A stretch of DNA of 64,000 bases from Sandaracinaceae bacterium (GCA_020633195.1 JACKEC010000029.1:70914-134913); one strand, 5' to 3'; positions 15,419-25,064 are shown, counted from the first letter of the stretch. Notes: a model not told the origin generated them from the sequence alone. A program made the numbers and translations.

Positions 15419-18014
15419 AACCCTTCGCGGGCCGGGTCTCGTCGTCGTGGCGCGCGGGCGGGAGCTGGCTCGGCCGCGTGCTCGGATCGCGCTCGATGGT
15501 CGACCACCATGCCTCGGCGTCGTCGGGCGTCCACCCGCTGGTGAGGCCGAGGCGGTTGAGCGCTCGCAAGGCCTCGCGCGCGCTCGGGGGCCGCTTCGTC
15601 GGGTCCTTCTCGAGCAGCGAGAGCACCCAGTCGTCGAGCCCGTCGGGGAGCGGCCGGCCGAGGCGGTCGGAGGGGCGGTCGGGGCGCAGCGAGAGGTGCG
15701 CGACGATGACCGCGGCGTGGTTGGCGAGCTGGAAGATCCGCGTCCCCGTGATCATCCAGTAGGCGACGGCGCCGAGCGCGTAGAGGTCGGAGCGACCGTC
15801 GAGCGCCTGGCCGCTGCCGTGCTCGGGCGACATGTACATCGGGGTGCCGGCGATCGCGCCCTGCCGCGTGACGAAGCTGTCCGGGTCCTCGAAGCCCTTG
15901 ACGAGCCCGAAGTCGAGCAGCTTCACGAAGTCGTAGTCCGCCCCGAGGCGGCACACGAAGATGTTCGCGGGCTTGATGTCGCGGTGGACGAGGCCGGCCT
16001 CGTGCGCCTCGGTGAGCGAGCGCAGGCACTGCGCCAACAGGTACGCGGCCCGCGCGGGCTCCATCGCGCCGTGCTCGCGCACGAGCTGGTCGAGGTCCAT
16101 CCCGTCGAGGAGCTCCATGACGTAATAGAAGCCGCTGTCGTCGGTGGCGCCGAAGTCGTAGAGCTCGACGGTGTGCGGGGAGCGCAGGCTCGCGGTGACC
16201 TGCGCCTCGCGCCGGAACCTCGCGAGCGTCTCCGCGCGCAGGGGGACCCCGTTGGTCCGGATGAGCTTCACCGCGGCGGAGCGCAGCAGGTGGCGGTGAC
16301 GCGCGCGCCACACCTCGCCCATGCCGCCCGCGCCGAGCAGCTCGACGAGCGCGTAGCTGCCGAAGGTCTGACCGCTCTCGAGGAGCGCCTCGTCCACCTC
16401 GACGATCGGTGAGCGCGAGGTGACCACCGCGCGCTCGATCACGCTGGTGAGCTCCTGCACGTCGCCCGGCCACCCGTACGCGGTGAGCCGCTCGACGGAC
16501 TCGTCGGAGAACTGCATCTCGCCGCGGCCGAGCCGGTGCGCGGTGAGCTTCAGGAGCAGCTCCGCGATCGTCGGGAGGTCGCCGACCCGGTCGCGCAGCG
16601 CGGGGATGTAGAGCGCGTGCTCGGCGTGCCACCGCCCCTCGGGCGGCATCGACTCGCGCGCGGTGCTCGGCGACCAGTTCATCGAGGCCAGGATCCGCAC
16701 GTCGGCGTGACCGCGCGCGTGCTGCTCGGCGAGGCCCGCGAGCGCCCGCTCGGAGAGGTACTCGATCCCGTCGAGGTAGAGCGTGCCGCCGCGCGCGAGC
16801 TCGAGCTGCGACATCAGCTCGCTGGTCCCTCGCGACATCGCGCAGCTCACCGGCAAGAGGATCCTGTCGGCGCGATCGCTCTCCGCGTGGATCGCGCGCG
16901 CCACCGCCTCCCGGCCCGCGCCCGGCGCGCCGTGCAGCAGCACCCGCGTCCGCGGGGCGAGGTGCGCCGCGGCCGAGATCTGCTCGCGCAGCCGGCGCGC
17001 GCTCTCGCTCTCGCCGGCCAGCAGCGCCGCGTGGAGCGTGTTCGCCTGACGGACCAGCTCGAGCGCGCCGCGCCGCCGCCGCTCGTTGCTCTCCTCGAGC
17101 GCGTCGACGAGGACGGCCGCCTGCACCGCCGCGGTCGCGAGGGGCACGATCGCGCGCGCCCGCGTCGCGTCGGCGCCCTCGAACGCGTCGGCCCGATCGG
17201 AGCCGAGGATCAAGAGCCCGTGCGGCTGCCCGCCGATCGAGAGGGGCACCGAGAGGGTGGTCGCGACGGTCGGGTCGCGCCGCCAGAGCCACGCGTGCCC
17301 CACCTGCACGCCGCCCCGGGTCGTGCTCTCGGCCGCCGCGTCGCGGTCCCACGCGCCGACGGCCTCGGGCGGAGGCTCGGCCGGGTCCAGCGGCGGCGCC
17401 GGGGAGCGCGCGATCGGCGACCAGCGCCCGTCGCGCCGCCGGACCAGCGCGGCGTGCGACGCGCGCGCGAGCCGCGACAGCCCCCCGAGGAGGCGCTCGT
17501 AGCGGTCGGCCCCGGCCACCGACGCGGTCATCTCGAGCGCCGCCGCGTGCACCTCGTCGAGGATCGCGCGCTCGGCGTCGAGGTCGTGTCGGTCCCAGTA
17601 GGCCTGCAGCGCTCCGCGGACCGTGAGCACGAGGTCGTCCTGGTTCCACGGCTTGGCGAGGAAGCGGTACAGCCCGCCCACGTTGACGGCTCGGCCGACG
17701 GCCTCGGCCGACGCCTGGCCGGTCAGCATGATGCTCAGCGTGTCGGGGGACTTCTCGCGGATCCTCGCGACGAGGGCGTCGCCGGCCATGCCGGGCATCA
17801 TCTGGTCCGTGATCAGGACCTGGATGTGCCCGCCCTCGGCCAGCGTCTCGTCCACGATCTCGAGCGCGCCCTCGGCGTCGTCGGCGACCTCGACGAGCAC
17901 GTCGCGCGCGAGCTGGCGCCGCAGCTGATCGCCGAGCGCGACGAGCACGGTGGGCTCGTCGTCGACGCAGAGGATGGTCGCCCGCCGCTTCGTCACGAGA
18001 CCCGCAGCATACAT
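15417..18014 (-). CDS. REC - GAF-like - AAA+ - Ser/Thr kinase regulator
   Basis: An 865-residue protein; an alternative GTG at 17996 would remove six residues. Receiver domain 12-135: acidic pocket DDE 18-20, phospho-acceptor Asp70, Thr98, Lys121. A GAF-like domain spans about 165-305. An NtrC-type AAA+ domain spans about 335-535: Walker A GAPGAGRE 362-369, Walker B-like GGTLYLDGIE 409-418, LRDRVGDL 473, WPGDVQEL 515. The GAFTGA loop that touches sigma-54 is absent. Kinase domain 553-820: GAGGMG 561-566, Lys583, HRDIKPAN 677-684, DFG 701-703. It therefore looks like a phosphorelay-driven ATPase/kinase and not a sigma-54 activator. Last gene of the FHA-spike-DUF2169 operon, seven bases after the DUF4150 gene. 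Confidence 0.9.
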   Translation of the reverse strand: MYAAGLVTKRRATILCVDDEPTVLVALGDQLRRQLARDVLVEVADDAEGALEIVDETLAEGGHIQVLITDQMMPGMAGDALVARIREKSPDTLSIMLTGQASAEAVGRAVNVGGLYRFLAKPWNQDDLVLTVRGALQAYWDRHDLDAERAILDEVHAAALEMTASVAGADRYERLLGGLSRLARASHAALVRRRDGRWSPIARSPAPPLDPAEPPPEAVGAWDRDAAAESTTRGGVQVGHAWLWRRDPTVATTLSVPLSIGGQPHGLLILGSDRADAFEGADATRARAIVPLATAAVQAAVLVDALEESNERRRRGALELVRQANTLHAALLAGESESARRLREQISAAAHLAPRTRVLLHGAPGAGREAVARAIHAESDRADRILLPVSCAMSRGTSELMSQLELARGGTLYLDGIEYLSERALAGLAEQHARGHADVRILASMNWSPSTARESMPPEGRWHAEHALYIPALRDRVGDLPTIAELLLKLTAHRLGRGEMQFSDESVERLTAYGWPGDVQELTSVIERAVVTSRSPIVEVDEALLESGQTFGSYALVELLGAGGMGEVWRARHRHLLRSAAVKLIRTNGVPLRAETLARFRREAQVTASLRSPHTVELYDFGATDDSGFYYVMELLDGMDLDQLVREHGAMEPARAAYLLAQCLRSLTEAHEAGLVHRDIKPANIFVCRLGADYDFVKLLDFGLVKGFEDPDSFVTRQGAIAGTPMYMSPEHGSGQALDGRSDLYALGAVAYWMITGTRIFQLANHAAVIVAHLSLRPDRPSDRLGRPLPDGLDDWVLSLLEKDPTKRPPSAREALRALNRLGLTSGWTPDDAEAWWSTIERDPSTRPSQLPPARHDDETRPAKG

Positions 18015-18021
18015 CTGGCGG

Positions 18022-18435
18022 TCAGGTCATCGCGATGACGACGGTCTGGCTCGGGGCGAGCTGGCTCCCGACGGGCGCGTTGGGGGAGGCGCCGTTCGAG
18101 GCGATGGTGTCGAGGTTCCGGACGAGCGGGGAGCCCTCGACCATGACCTTCATCGAGGACCGCGTGCGCGCGCACGGGCCGCCGAACATGCCGCTCGCGA
18201 CGCCCCCCGCCGTGCCCGCGGCGTCGCCCGTGGTCGTCATGACCTTGGTCTTGATGGTGAGGATCGGCCGGTTGAGGATCATCACCCGCATCGCGAACGT
18301 CCCCGCCATCGCCGTCGCGCACTGGCCGATGCTCGGGTAGGGGACGGGCACGGGGTTCGGCGCCGGGGGCGCGGGGGTGAGGCAGACGTTGGGGAACGCC
18401 ATCGTCGAGCCGCCCATGGTGGTGGATACGTGCAT
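18022..18435 (-). CDS. DUF4150 PAAR-like protein
   Basis: A 137-residue DUF4150 protein, a PAAR-like T6SS tip family. The N-terminus has the typical FPNVCLTPAPPA...PVPYP stretch. The middle holds beta strands (ILTIKTKVMTTTGDAAG), and the C-terminal half has VMVEGSPLVRNLD and NAPVGSQLAPSQTVVIAMT. These proteins replace the PAAR cone on VgrG-like spikes and often carry an effector. Here no effector domain is attached, so cargo would be a separate protein. The gene begins 14 bases after the DUF3540 gene and has a paralogue of equal length at 38624-39037. Confidence 0.9.
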   Translation of the reverse strand: MHVSTTMGGSTMAFPNVCLTPAPPAPNPVPVPYPSIGQCATAMAGTFAMRVMILNRPILTIKTKVMTTTGDAAGTAGGVASGMFGGPCARTRSSMKVMVEGSPLVRNLDTIASNGASPNAPVGSQLAPSQTVVIAMT

Positions 18436-18449
18436 CGTGTTCGTCTCCG

Positions 18450-19280
18450 TCAGCCGAGGTGGATCTTGTCGCCCATGAGCTCGAGGTCTTCCTCGGCCTG
18501 CACCGTCGCGCGCTGCGCGAGCACCTGGAACGCGGTCTTCGCGACGGTGCGGATCCTGCCCGCGCGCGTCTGCGCGACGTCGTCGACCTCGCGGTAGGTC
18601 TCCTTCGCGCGCTCGACGATGCGGCCGGCGCGAAGCTCGAGGACGTCGACGAAGCTGCGCGCCTGCTTCACCGCGGAGTCGAGGCGCTCGACCGCGAGGA
18701 CGCCCTCGAGCGCGGAGACGCGCGCCTCCTTCAGGACCGCATGGAGCCTCGAGGAGCGGAGCTCGGTGCCGGGCTCGCTCATGCGCAGCGACTCGTCGCC
18801 CGCGGTGAGCTCGATCTCCGGCGCGCGGACGGCGACCTTCTCGTGGGCTTCGAGCGAAAGCGTGGCGCCCGCGCTCACCTCGAGATCGCGCGCGACCACG
18901 CGGCTCTGGCCGGTCCGCGCGTCGTGCTCGAAGAGGACCTCGCCGCTCGCGCCGCGCACCGTCAGGGTGTCGCCGTCGGGCGCGACCACCGCGTGCACTC
19001 CGTCGCGCGTGCGGGACTGCGGGACCGGCGCGACGGCGCGGATCGACCCGATCACGCCGAGCACCCAGGCGCCGCGCTCCTCGCGGAGCGCGAGCACGCG
19101 ATCGCCCGTGGCGGGGCGCCACGACCCGAGCACCAGGGCGGTCGCGTCGAAGCTCGCGCCCTCGGCCTCGAGCCGCACCGTGGCCGGGCCGAGCACCGCG
19201 GTCACCACCGCCTCGACGCCCCCGCGCGGCAGCGCGCCGCCCTCGAGCAGCTCGAGCCGGCTCTGTTCAGCTTCGCTCAT
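18450..19280 (-). CDS. DUF3540 protein, T6SS accessory
   Basis: A 276-residue DUF3540 protein. The N-terminal half is an OB/beta-rich segment (ATVRLEAEGASF, ATGDRVLALREERGAWVLGVIGSI). Next come spike-like strands (DGDTLTVRGASGEVLFEHDARTG). The C-terminal part is a long helix-rich region (SRLHAVLKEARVSALEGVLAVE, RAGRIVERAKETYREVDDVAQ) ending in ATVQAEEDLELMGDKIHLG, which resembles the end of VgrG spikes. The family occurs next to DUF4150 and DUF2169 genes and may connect the tip to cargo. The ATG overlaps the stop of the upstream pentapeptide gene by four bases. Paralogue at 39049-39933. Confidence 0.88.
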   Translation of the reverse strand: MSEAEQSRLELLEGGALPRGGVEAVVTAVLGPATVRLEAEGASFDATALVLGSWRPATGDRVLALREERGAWVLGVIGSIRAVAPVPQSRTRDGVHAVVAPDGDTLTVRGASGEVLFEHDARTGQSRVVARDLEVSAGATLSLEAHEKVAVRAPEIELTAGDESLRMSEPGTELRSSRLHAVLKEARVSALEGVLAVERLDSAVKQARSFVDVLELRAGRIVERAKETYREVDDVAQTRAGRIRTVAKTAFQVLAQRATVQAEEDLELMGDKIHLG

Positions 19281-21301
19281 CGGAACCCTCCGGGGATGAA
19301 GTCCTCGGCGCGCGCGCGCCGCTCGTCGGTGCCCGTCGCGCCGAGGCGGACGGCGTCGGTCCAGACCGTGCCCTCCTCGGTCGCGCGGTGGAAGTCCGCG
19401 CCGGTGAAGGTCCCGCCGGTCATGTCCGCCGCGTCGAGCGTCGCGTGGGCGAAGATCGCGCGCGGCGCCGACGCGCCGACGAGGCGGGCGCCGCGCAGGT
19501 CCGCGCGCTCGAAGACCGCGCGCTCGAGGCGCGCCCGGGCGAGGACCGCCCCGACCAGCGTCGCGTCGAGGTGCTGCGTGTCGACGAGGTCCGCGCCGCT
19601 CAGATCCGCCTCCGTCAAGTCCGCCCGGGCGAACACCGCGCGGCGGGCGCGGAGGCCCGCGAGGCGCGCCTTCTTCAGCTTGGTCCCGGCGAAGCTCGCC
19701 TGGGTCGCGTCGACGCCGGTCAGGTCCGCCTCGCTCAGGTCGGCCCCGTTCAGGACCGCGTTCACGAGCACGCAGCCGCGCAGGTCCTTGCCCTTCGCCT
19801 TGGCGCGCGCGAGCGAGCAGAGCTCGAGCCGCGTCCGGGCGAAGGTCACCGTCGCGAGGTCCGCGTCGTCGAGCCGGGCGACGGAGAGGTCCGCGTCGGT
19901 GAGGTCGACGTTCGTCAGCTTGGCTTGCTTCAGGACCGCGCGACGCAGGCGCGCGCCGACGAAGGACACGCCCTCGAGCTTCGCCCCGACGAGCGAGGCC
20001 GCCTCGAGCTGGGCGCCGTCGAGGCGGACGCTCTTCAGGGTCGCGCCGGACAGCGTCGCGGCGCTCAGGTCCGCGCGGGAGAGATCGACGTCGGTGAGGC
20101 GGGCGCCCGTCAGGTCGACCTGAGGCAGCAGCGCGCCGGCGAGCTGCGCGCCCTCGAGCACGCAGCGCGCGAGCGATCCTTCGAGGCGCGTGCCGTCGAG
20201 CCGGGCGCGGCTCAGGTCGCAGCCCGAGAGCTGGGCGCCGGCGAGCGAGACGCCGCGCAGATCTGCGTCCGCGAAGACCGCGCCGTGACAGGTGGTGCGA
20301 TCGAGCTTCGCGCGCGCCAGCCGCGCCTTCACGAACGACGCCTCGTGCAGCTCGGCGCCCGAGAGGTCCGCCTCCTCGAGGTTGGCGCCGTCGAGGTCCG
20401 CGCCGCGGAGCTTCGCGTCGACGAACGAGCCCCCGGCGAGCTCGGCGCCGCGCAGGTCGGCCTCGCGCAGGTCCGCGCGGTCGAGCCGCACGCCCGGGAG
20501 CCGGCGGCCGAAGAAGGACGACTTGCGGAGTCGAGCGCCCGACAGATCCGCGGGCAGGCCGACCATCGCGCTCAGATCGACCTCGCTGAGGTCCGCGTCG
20601 ACGAGCGTGGTGCCCGTCAGGTCGGCGCCGTCGAGGCGCGCCTTCGTGAGCGATGCGCCTTGCATCTGCCCACCCGCCAGCTTGGCCTGGCGGAGATCCG
20701 CCTGGTCGAGGTTGGCGCCGTCGAGGGTCGCGCCGGTGAGATCGGTGAGGCGGAGCTGGGCGCGAGCGAGCTGCGCGCCCGACAGGTCGGCGGGGCCCAA
20801 GCGCACGCCGTTGAGCCTCGCGTCGCTCAGGACGGCCTCCTTGAAGGAGGCGCCTTCGAGCCCGAGCGCCGACAGATCCACGCCGACCAGCCGCGCTCGG
20901 TCGAGGCAGGCGCCGCTCGCGTTCACCGCGTCGTCGCCCCAGCCGAGGGTCACCTGCACCAGCGCGATCTCCGCGAGGTTCGCGGCGCGCAGATCGACCC
21001 GCGCGAGGTCGCACTCGTGGAGGGTGCAGCCCGAGAGGTCCGCGCGCTGGAGCGACACGTCGCGCAGCTCGACGCCGTCCCAGACCGAGCCCGAGAAGTC
21101 GACGCCGTTCAGGTTCACGCCGTGGACCTTCGCGTGGAGGAGGCCGTGATAGCGCGCGTAGTGCGCCATCACGTCGGCCTTGGTCGTGAGCAGGGCCGGG
21201 TCGCCCTCGCGGGCGCGCTCGCGCGACGGATCGGGCGTCCCGTCGGGCGCCAGGCCGTACTGCTTGAACAGGTCCCGCAGGTCGTCGCCGTCGTCGCTCA
21301 C
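19277..21301 (-). CDS. Pentapeptide-repeat protein
   Basis: A 674-residue protein made almost wholly of A(D/N)LXX pentapeptides from about residue 55 to 655, predicting a very long right-handed quadrilateral beta-helix. A short helical N-terminus (RDLFKQYGLAPDG) precedes it. One non-canonical stretch occurs near residues 115-150 (GWGDDAVNASGACLDRARL). The tail ends RARAEDFIPGGFR; the same ARAEDF-x-PG ending occurs in the pentapeptide protein at 32564-34726. The GTG start overlaps the upstream stop by four bases, indicating translational coupling to the DUF2169 gene. It is probably structural or cargo of the tip apparatus. DNA-mimic function (MfpA/Qnr type) is possible for the fold but unlikely in this context. 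Confidence 0.88.
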   Translation of the reverse strand: MSDDGDDLRDLFKQYGLAPDGTPDPSRERAREGDPALLTTKADVMAHYARYHGLLHAKVHGVNLNGVDFSGSVWDGVELRDVSLQRADLSGCTLHECDLARVDLRAANLAEIALVQVTLGWGDDAVNASGACLDRARLVGVDLSALGLEGASFKEAVLSDARLNGVRLGPADLSGAQLARAQLRLTDLTGATLDGANLDQADLRQAKLAGGQMQGASLTKARLDGADLTGTTLVDADLSEVDLSAMVGLPADLSGARLRKSSFFGRRLPGVRLDRADLREADLRGAELAGGSFVDAKLRGADLDGANLEEADLSGAELHEASFVKARLARAKLDRTTCHGAVFADADLRGVSLAGAQLSGCDLSRARLDGTRLEGSLARCVLEGAQLAGALLPQVDLTGARLTDVDLSRADLSAATLSGATLKSVRLDGAQLEAASLVGAKLEGVSFVGARLRRAVLKQAKLTNVDLTDADLSVARLDDADLATVTFARTRLELCSLARAKAKGKDLRGCVLVNAVLNGADLSEADLTGVDATQASFAGTKLKKARLAGLRARRAVFARADLTEADLSGADLVDTQHLDATLVGAVLARARLERAVFERADLRGARLVGASAPRAIFAHATLDAADMTGGTFTGADFHRATEEGTVWTDAVRLGATGTDERRARAEDFIPGGFR

Positions 21302-23712
21302 TTGGGCTCCCAGTAGGTGCCGTCGAGGAAGGCGCCGTCGAGCCGTACGTCGTCGCCGAAGGCCTCGAAGAAGCTCGCCCGGAAGAGGTTCGCGCCGCGC
21401 AGGTCCGCGCGGTGCAAGCTCGCTTGCATGAACGAGGCCTCGTAGAGGTCGGCCTCGCTCAGCTGCGCGTCCGAGAGCTGCGCGCCGGTGAGGATCGCGT
21501 GGCGCGCGTAGCAGCCGGCGAGGCTCGCCCCGACCATCTTGGCGCCGGTGAAGTCGGCGCCGTCGAGCCGGGTCTTCTCGAAGCGGACGCCGCTCAGGTC
21601 GATCTCGCGCCACTTGGAGTCGCTCGCCTCGCAGCTCCGGATCACCGCGCGCGCGAGCGACGCGCCGCGGCCGAAGCGCGCGCCGTCGAGGCTCGCGCGC
21701 TCGAAGACGACCTCGATGGCTTCGATCCCGTAGAGGCGCGTCTGGCGCAGGCTGGTCCGGAGGACCTTGGCGCCGGCGAGCTTCGCGCCGTTGAGGAGCG
21801 CCTCGTCGAGGACGGCCTCGATGAGCGAGGCGCCGCGCAGATCCGCGCCGGTCAGGTCCGCGTGCGACAGGTCGGCGCCGTCGAGCCTCGCCTCGCCGAG
21901 CTCGGCGCGCGCGAGCGTGGCGCGGACGAGCTGCGCGTGCCGGAGGTCGGCGGCCTCGAGCACCGCGCCGGTGAGGTCGGCCTTCGCGAGGCTCGCCTTC
22001 GAGAGGTTCGCGCTCAACAGATCCGCGCCGGTCAGCACGGCCGAGTCGAGCTGCGCGCCAGAGAGGTTGGTGCCGCGGAAGTCGGCGCCCTTCAGGATCG
22101 CTCCCGTCGCCACGACGCCGTGCAGGTCGAGCCCGGAGAGGTTCGCGCCGCTGAGATCGCCCTGAAGCGGGAGGCTCTTGCCGTAGCGCGCGAGCACCTC
22201 CTTGCGGAGCCGGGTCGCCGCGGGGATCTCGGGCGCCGGCGGCGGCGGCGGAGCCTCCTCGGCGGCGGCGGCCACCTTCGCCGTCATCTCCTCGAAGCGG
22301 GCCTTGAAGTCGGCTGGGAGCTCGGCGCCCATGTCCTGGAAGGCCTTCTCGAGCCGCTCGAGGCTCGGGCCGAGCTCGATGGTCCCCGTGGTCAGGCTCT
22401 CGGCCTCCCGCTCGTGCTCGGCGGAGAGCGCGCGGATGTCGATGCCCGCGGCCTTCAGCTCCGCCTCGAGCTTGTGGAGCCCCTCGAGCGGGTCGGGCGC
22501 CTCGGCCGCGCGCTGCTGCGCCTTCGCGATCTCGAGCTCGCGCGCGGCCTGGGCCATCGCCTCCGGCGACGGCATCTCCTGGAGCGTCGCGTCGGGCGGG
22601 CCGATCGGCGCGTCCACGGGCGGGGGCGGCGCGCCGCGCATCGCCTCGCGCGCGGCGGCGTCCGCCTCGAGCTTCGCGTGCATGCGCGCGCGGCAGGCCT
22701 CGACCGTGGCGGCCTGCGCGCCCGCGGCGTCCATCGCCTCGTGGATCACGAAGAGCCTGTCGATCCCGTCGGGCGCGCGGCGGTCGTGGCCGAGCTCGAC
22801 GAGCCCGCGCCAGACCACGTGCGCCACCCCCGCGTCCGCGTCGACGACGATGGTGTCCGGGCTCAGCACGACCTCTTCGAAGGTGGCGGCGTGCTCGCCC
22901 ACGGGCGCGCGCTCGACGAAGGCCCGCGCGCGGAGCTTCGGCAGGCGGGTCTTCAGCCGCGGGAGTCGAGGGTGCAGGTGATGGAGCTCGATGTCCTCGC
23001 CCCCGGGCCAGTAGCCTTCGATCTGCTGGTCGGCGGGCGCCTCGTTGAACCAGGCGAAGCGGAAGTCGTCCGGCAGCCACGGGAAGCGCCGCTGTCGCCA
23101 GGCGGCGTCGTAGGTCCCGGTGAGCGCCTGGCGCGCCGGCCAGGCGTAGCCGATCGGGCCGCTCGCGGCGGGCGTGGGGCGGTCGTTCGGGCTCACCACG
23201 AGCGCGCCCTCGAGCTCGAGGTTCGGCAGCCACGTCACGCCCTCGGCGTCCGGCGCGATCCCGCGGCCCATCGGGTTGGCGGCGAAGCCGGGGCCGCCGA
23301 AGGCGCGCTCCCACGCGAGGGGCATCTCGGTGAAGGGCACCGGCCGGGTCGGCGCGCCGCCGCCCCAGGCGCGGTCGCCGTGCACCGCGAAGGTCTTCCC
23401 GATCGGGCCCACCCGGAAAGAGGCGGCGGTGCGGGCTTCGGGCCGCTCGGTGAGGGTCCGGACGTGGCCGACGACGAAGCACTCGCCGCGCGGCTTGTTC
23501 AGCGCGTAGTCGGTCGGGTAGCGCACCGAGCGGGCCGGGTCGTCGTCCCAGTAGAGCTCGCCGGTCGGCGGCGACTGCGTCGGCGCGAGCACCGCTCGGT
23601 CCGGCCGCAGCTCGTACGTCGCCTTGACGACGACGAGGAGGGAGGCGCGCGGCGGGCGCACCGGCCAGCAAAGGAAGCCCACCTCGAAGGGCGTGTCGCG
23701 GATCAGCTCCAT
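21298..23712 (-). CDS. DUF2169 protein fused to pentapeptide repeats
   Basis: An 804-residue protein. Residues 1-320 are DUF2169: VGFLCWPVRPPRASLLVVVKAT at the start, PPTGELYWDDDPARS near 65, GDRAWGG near 130, LAWERAFGGPGFAANPMGRG and WPARQALTGTYDAAW later. A Pro/Ala/Glu-rich and coiled-coil-like linker (about 340-510) follows. The C-terminal part, about 515-795, is pentapeptide repeats (GDLSGANLSGLDLHG...). DUF2169 proteins are found beside vgrG, DUF4150 and DUF3540 genes and are thought to act as adaptors in effector loading. The downstream gene is a free pentapeptide protein, so repeat-repeat docking between the two is conceivable. Paralogue at 41701-44049 with the same architecture. Confidence 0.9.
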   Translation of the reverse strand: MELIRDTPFEVGFLCWPVRPPRASLLVVVKATYELRPDRAVLAPTQSPPTGELYWDDDPARSVRYPTDYALNKPRGECFVVGHVRTLTERPEARTAASFRVGPIGKTFAVHGDRAWGGGAPTRPVPFTEMPLAWERAFGGPGFAANPMGRGIAPDAEGVTWLPNLELEGALVVSPNDRPTPAASGPIGYAWPARQALTGTYDAAWRQRRFPWLPDDFRFAWFNEAPADQQIEGYWPGGEDIELHHLHPRLPRLKTRLPKLRARAFVERAPVGEHAATFEEVVLSPDTIVVDADAGVAHVVWRGLVELGHDRRAPDGIDRLFVIHEAMDAAGAQAATVEACRARMHAKLEADAAAREAMRGAPPPPVDAPIGPPDATLQEMPSPEAMAQAARELEIAKAQQRAAEAPDPLEGLHKLEAELKAAGIDIRALSAEHEREAESLTTGTIELGPSLERLEKAFQDMGAELPADFKARFEEMTAKVAAAAEEAPPPPPAPEIPAATRLRKEVLARYGKSLPLQGDLSGANLSGLDLHGVVATGAILKGADFRGTNLSGAQLDSAVLTGADLLSANLSKASLAKADLTGAVLEAADLRHAQLVRATLARAELGEARLDGADLSHADLTGADLRGASLIEAVLDEALLNGAKLAGAKVLRTSLRQTRLYGIEAIEVVFERASLDGARFGRGASLARAVIRSCEASDSKWREIDLSGVRFEKTRLDGADFTGAKMVGASLAGCYARHAILTGAQLSDAQLSEADLYEASFMQASLHRADLRGANLFRASFFEAFGDDVRLDGAFLDGTYWEPK

Positions 23713-23720
23713 CGCGTGCT

Positions 23721-25064
23721 TCAGGTGAAGGTGACGGGGCCCTTGAGCATGGTGGCGGTCGGGCCGACCTCGAGGACGGAGACCCCGGCGGCGTCGCCGA
23801 GCGTGACGCCGTTCGTCACGTCGACGACGGTCTTCATGGCCCCGTTGTCGAGCGTGAACGTCGAGCCGACCGGATCGGAGACGATCTTCGTGGTCGGCAG
23901 GCAGGAGATCTCGACGCCGGCGGGCGAGACCTTGAGCGTGCAGGTCGGCGAGCTGAGCTCGACCGCGCCGAAGGCCTTCACGGTGGTGCTCTTCATCCCG
24001 TTGATCCGGACCTCGCCGGTCGTGAGGACGTCGACGCTCCCCGCGGTCACGAGGGCGTCGATGACGAGGGCCTCGACGTCGATCGAGGCGGTCGGCACCT
24101 GCGTCGGCCAGGCCGGGATGACCTCGCCGTAGGTGATGCTCACGCCGTTGTGCTCCTGCCGCCAGAAGGGCGTGCCGAGGTAGACGTTCTTTCCCGCGGT
24201 CATCTCGACGCGCGTGCCGTTGACGTCGACGCTGTTGCACCCGAGGACGTGCGCGCCGAGGCCGCCGAACGCGCCGGCCGAGAGCGCGCCGAGGAAGTCG
24301 CAGCCGAGGAGGCCGCCGAAGTTGATCGCCACTCCGGACGTGAAGGAGGCGAAGCCCGTCGTCGCCATCTGCACCGAGCCGTACGCGTGCACCTGCAGGC
24401 CCGGGATGTCGTCCTTGGCCGCGAGCTTCCCGAACTCCACCGCGCCCCGGACCATCGTGAAGGTGAAGGACGCCGCGGCGAGCCCGGCCATCGTGCCGGC
24501 GCTCGTACCGACGCCTCGGATCCCGAGGAAGTAGCGGCACGACTCCGGGACGATCTGGCAGACGGCCCACGCCCCGACGATCGCGGACCAGTAGTCGGCG
24601 ACGTGGTCCATCCGCTGCACCACGCCGTCGGCGTGCTTGCTCTTCGGGTCGTCCTCCGACGGGCCGACGCGCTCGAGCGACTTGTCGCGGACGATCGCCC
24701 AGGTGGCGCCCCAGGGGAGCGTGAACCCGTAGATCGTCCCGTGGCCGCCCATCAGCCGGACGCCCTCGCCGCCCGCGATGAGGACGCTCTTGTCGGCCGA
24801 GACGAGCGTGTGCTGGTTGCTCAGGACGTAGAGGTTGGCCTGCAACGACTGCAAGAGGAGTTGACCGTCCTCGCCGCCGCCGTTCGAGCGCAGGGTCAGG
24901 GTGCTCGAGCTCCTGTCGTCGCCGTTGGCGTCGAGCCAGACGCGGCCGTCGGTCACCGCGGAGAAGCCGTCGGCGTTCCAGTCGGTGCCGCTCCATGCGC
25001 GGCCGAGGCTCATGGAGGTCTCGGGGCTCGGGACGTGGATGGTGGCGCGCGTGGAGAGGGTCAT
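23721..25064 (-). CDS. Spike-like protein with hydrophobic insert (third of three)
   Basis: A 447-residue protein of unknown family. It begins with beta-rich sequence containing the RVWLDANGDD motif at about 41 and an LTLRSNGGGEDGQLLLQS stretch. Residues 75-110 are spike-like strands (YVLSNQHTLVSADKSVLIAGGEG). A hydrophobic, probably helical insert spans about 150-215 (YWSAIVGAWAVCQIV, GTMAGLAAASFTFTMVRGAVEF). After it comes another spike-like region (HAYGSVQMATTGFASFTSG, VDVLTTGEVRINGMKS). The layout matches the two preceding genes and the protein at 34739. Its ATG overlaps the previous stop by four bases. There is no signal peptide. Probably a subunit of a tip or needle; function inferred from layout only. 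Confidence 0.8.
   Translation of the reverse strand: MTLSTRATIHVPSPETSMSLGRAWSGTDWNADGFSAVTDGRVWLDANGDDRSSSTLTLRSNGGGEDGQLLLQSLQANLYVLSNQHTLVSADKSVLIAGGEGVRLMGGHGTIYGFTLPWGATWAIVRDKSLERVGPSEDDPKSKHADGVVQRMDHVADYWSAIVGAWAVCQIVPESCRYFLGIRGVGTSAGTMAGLAAASFTFTMVRGAVEFGKLAAKDDIPGLQVHAYGSVQMATTGFASFTSGVAINFGGLLGCDFLGALSAGAFGGLGAHVLGCNSVDVNGTRVEMTAGKNVYLGTPFWRQEHNGVSITYGEVIPAWPTQVPTASIDVEALVIDALVTAGSVDVLTTGEVRINGMKSTTVKAFGAVELSSPTCTLKVSPAGVEISCLPTTKIVSDPVGSTFTLDNGAMKTVVDVTNGVTLGDAAGVSVLEVGPTATMLKGPVTFT

Noticed and set aside
19277..21301. Regular DNA periodicity that looks like a repeat array or CRISPR
   Set aside because: The periodicity is the 15-base codon pattern of pentapeptide repeats; there are no identical repeats with unique spacers.
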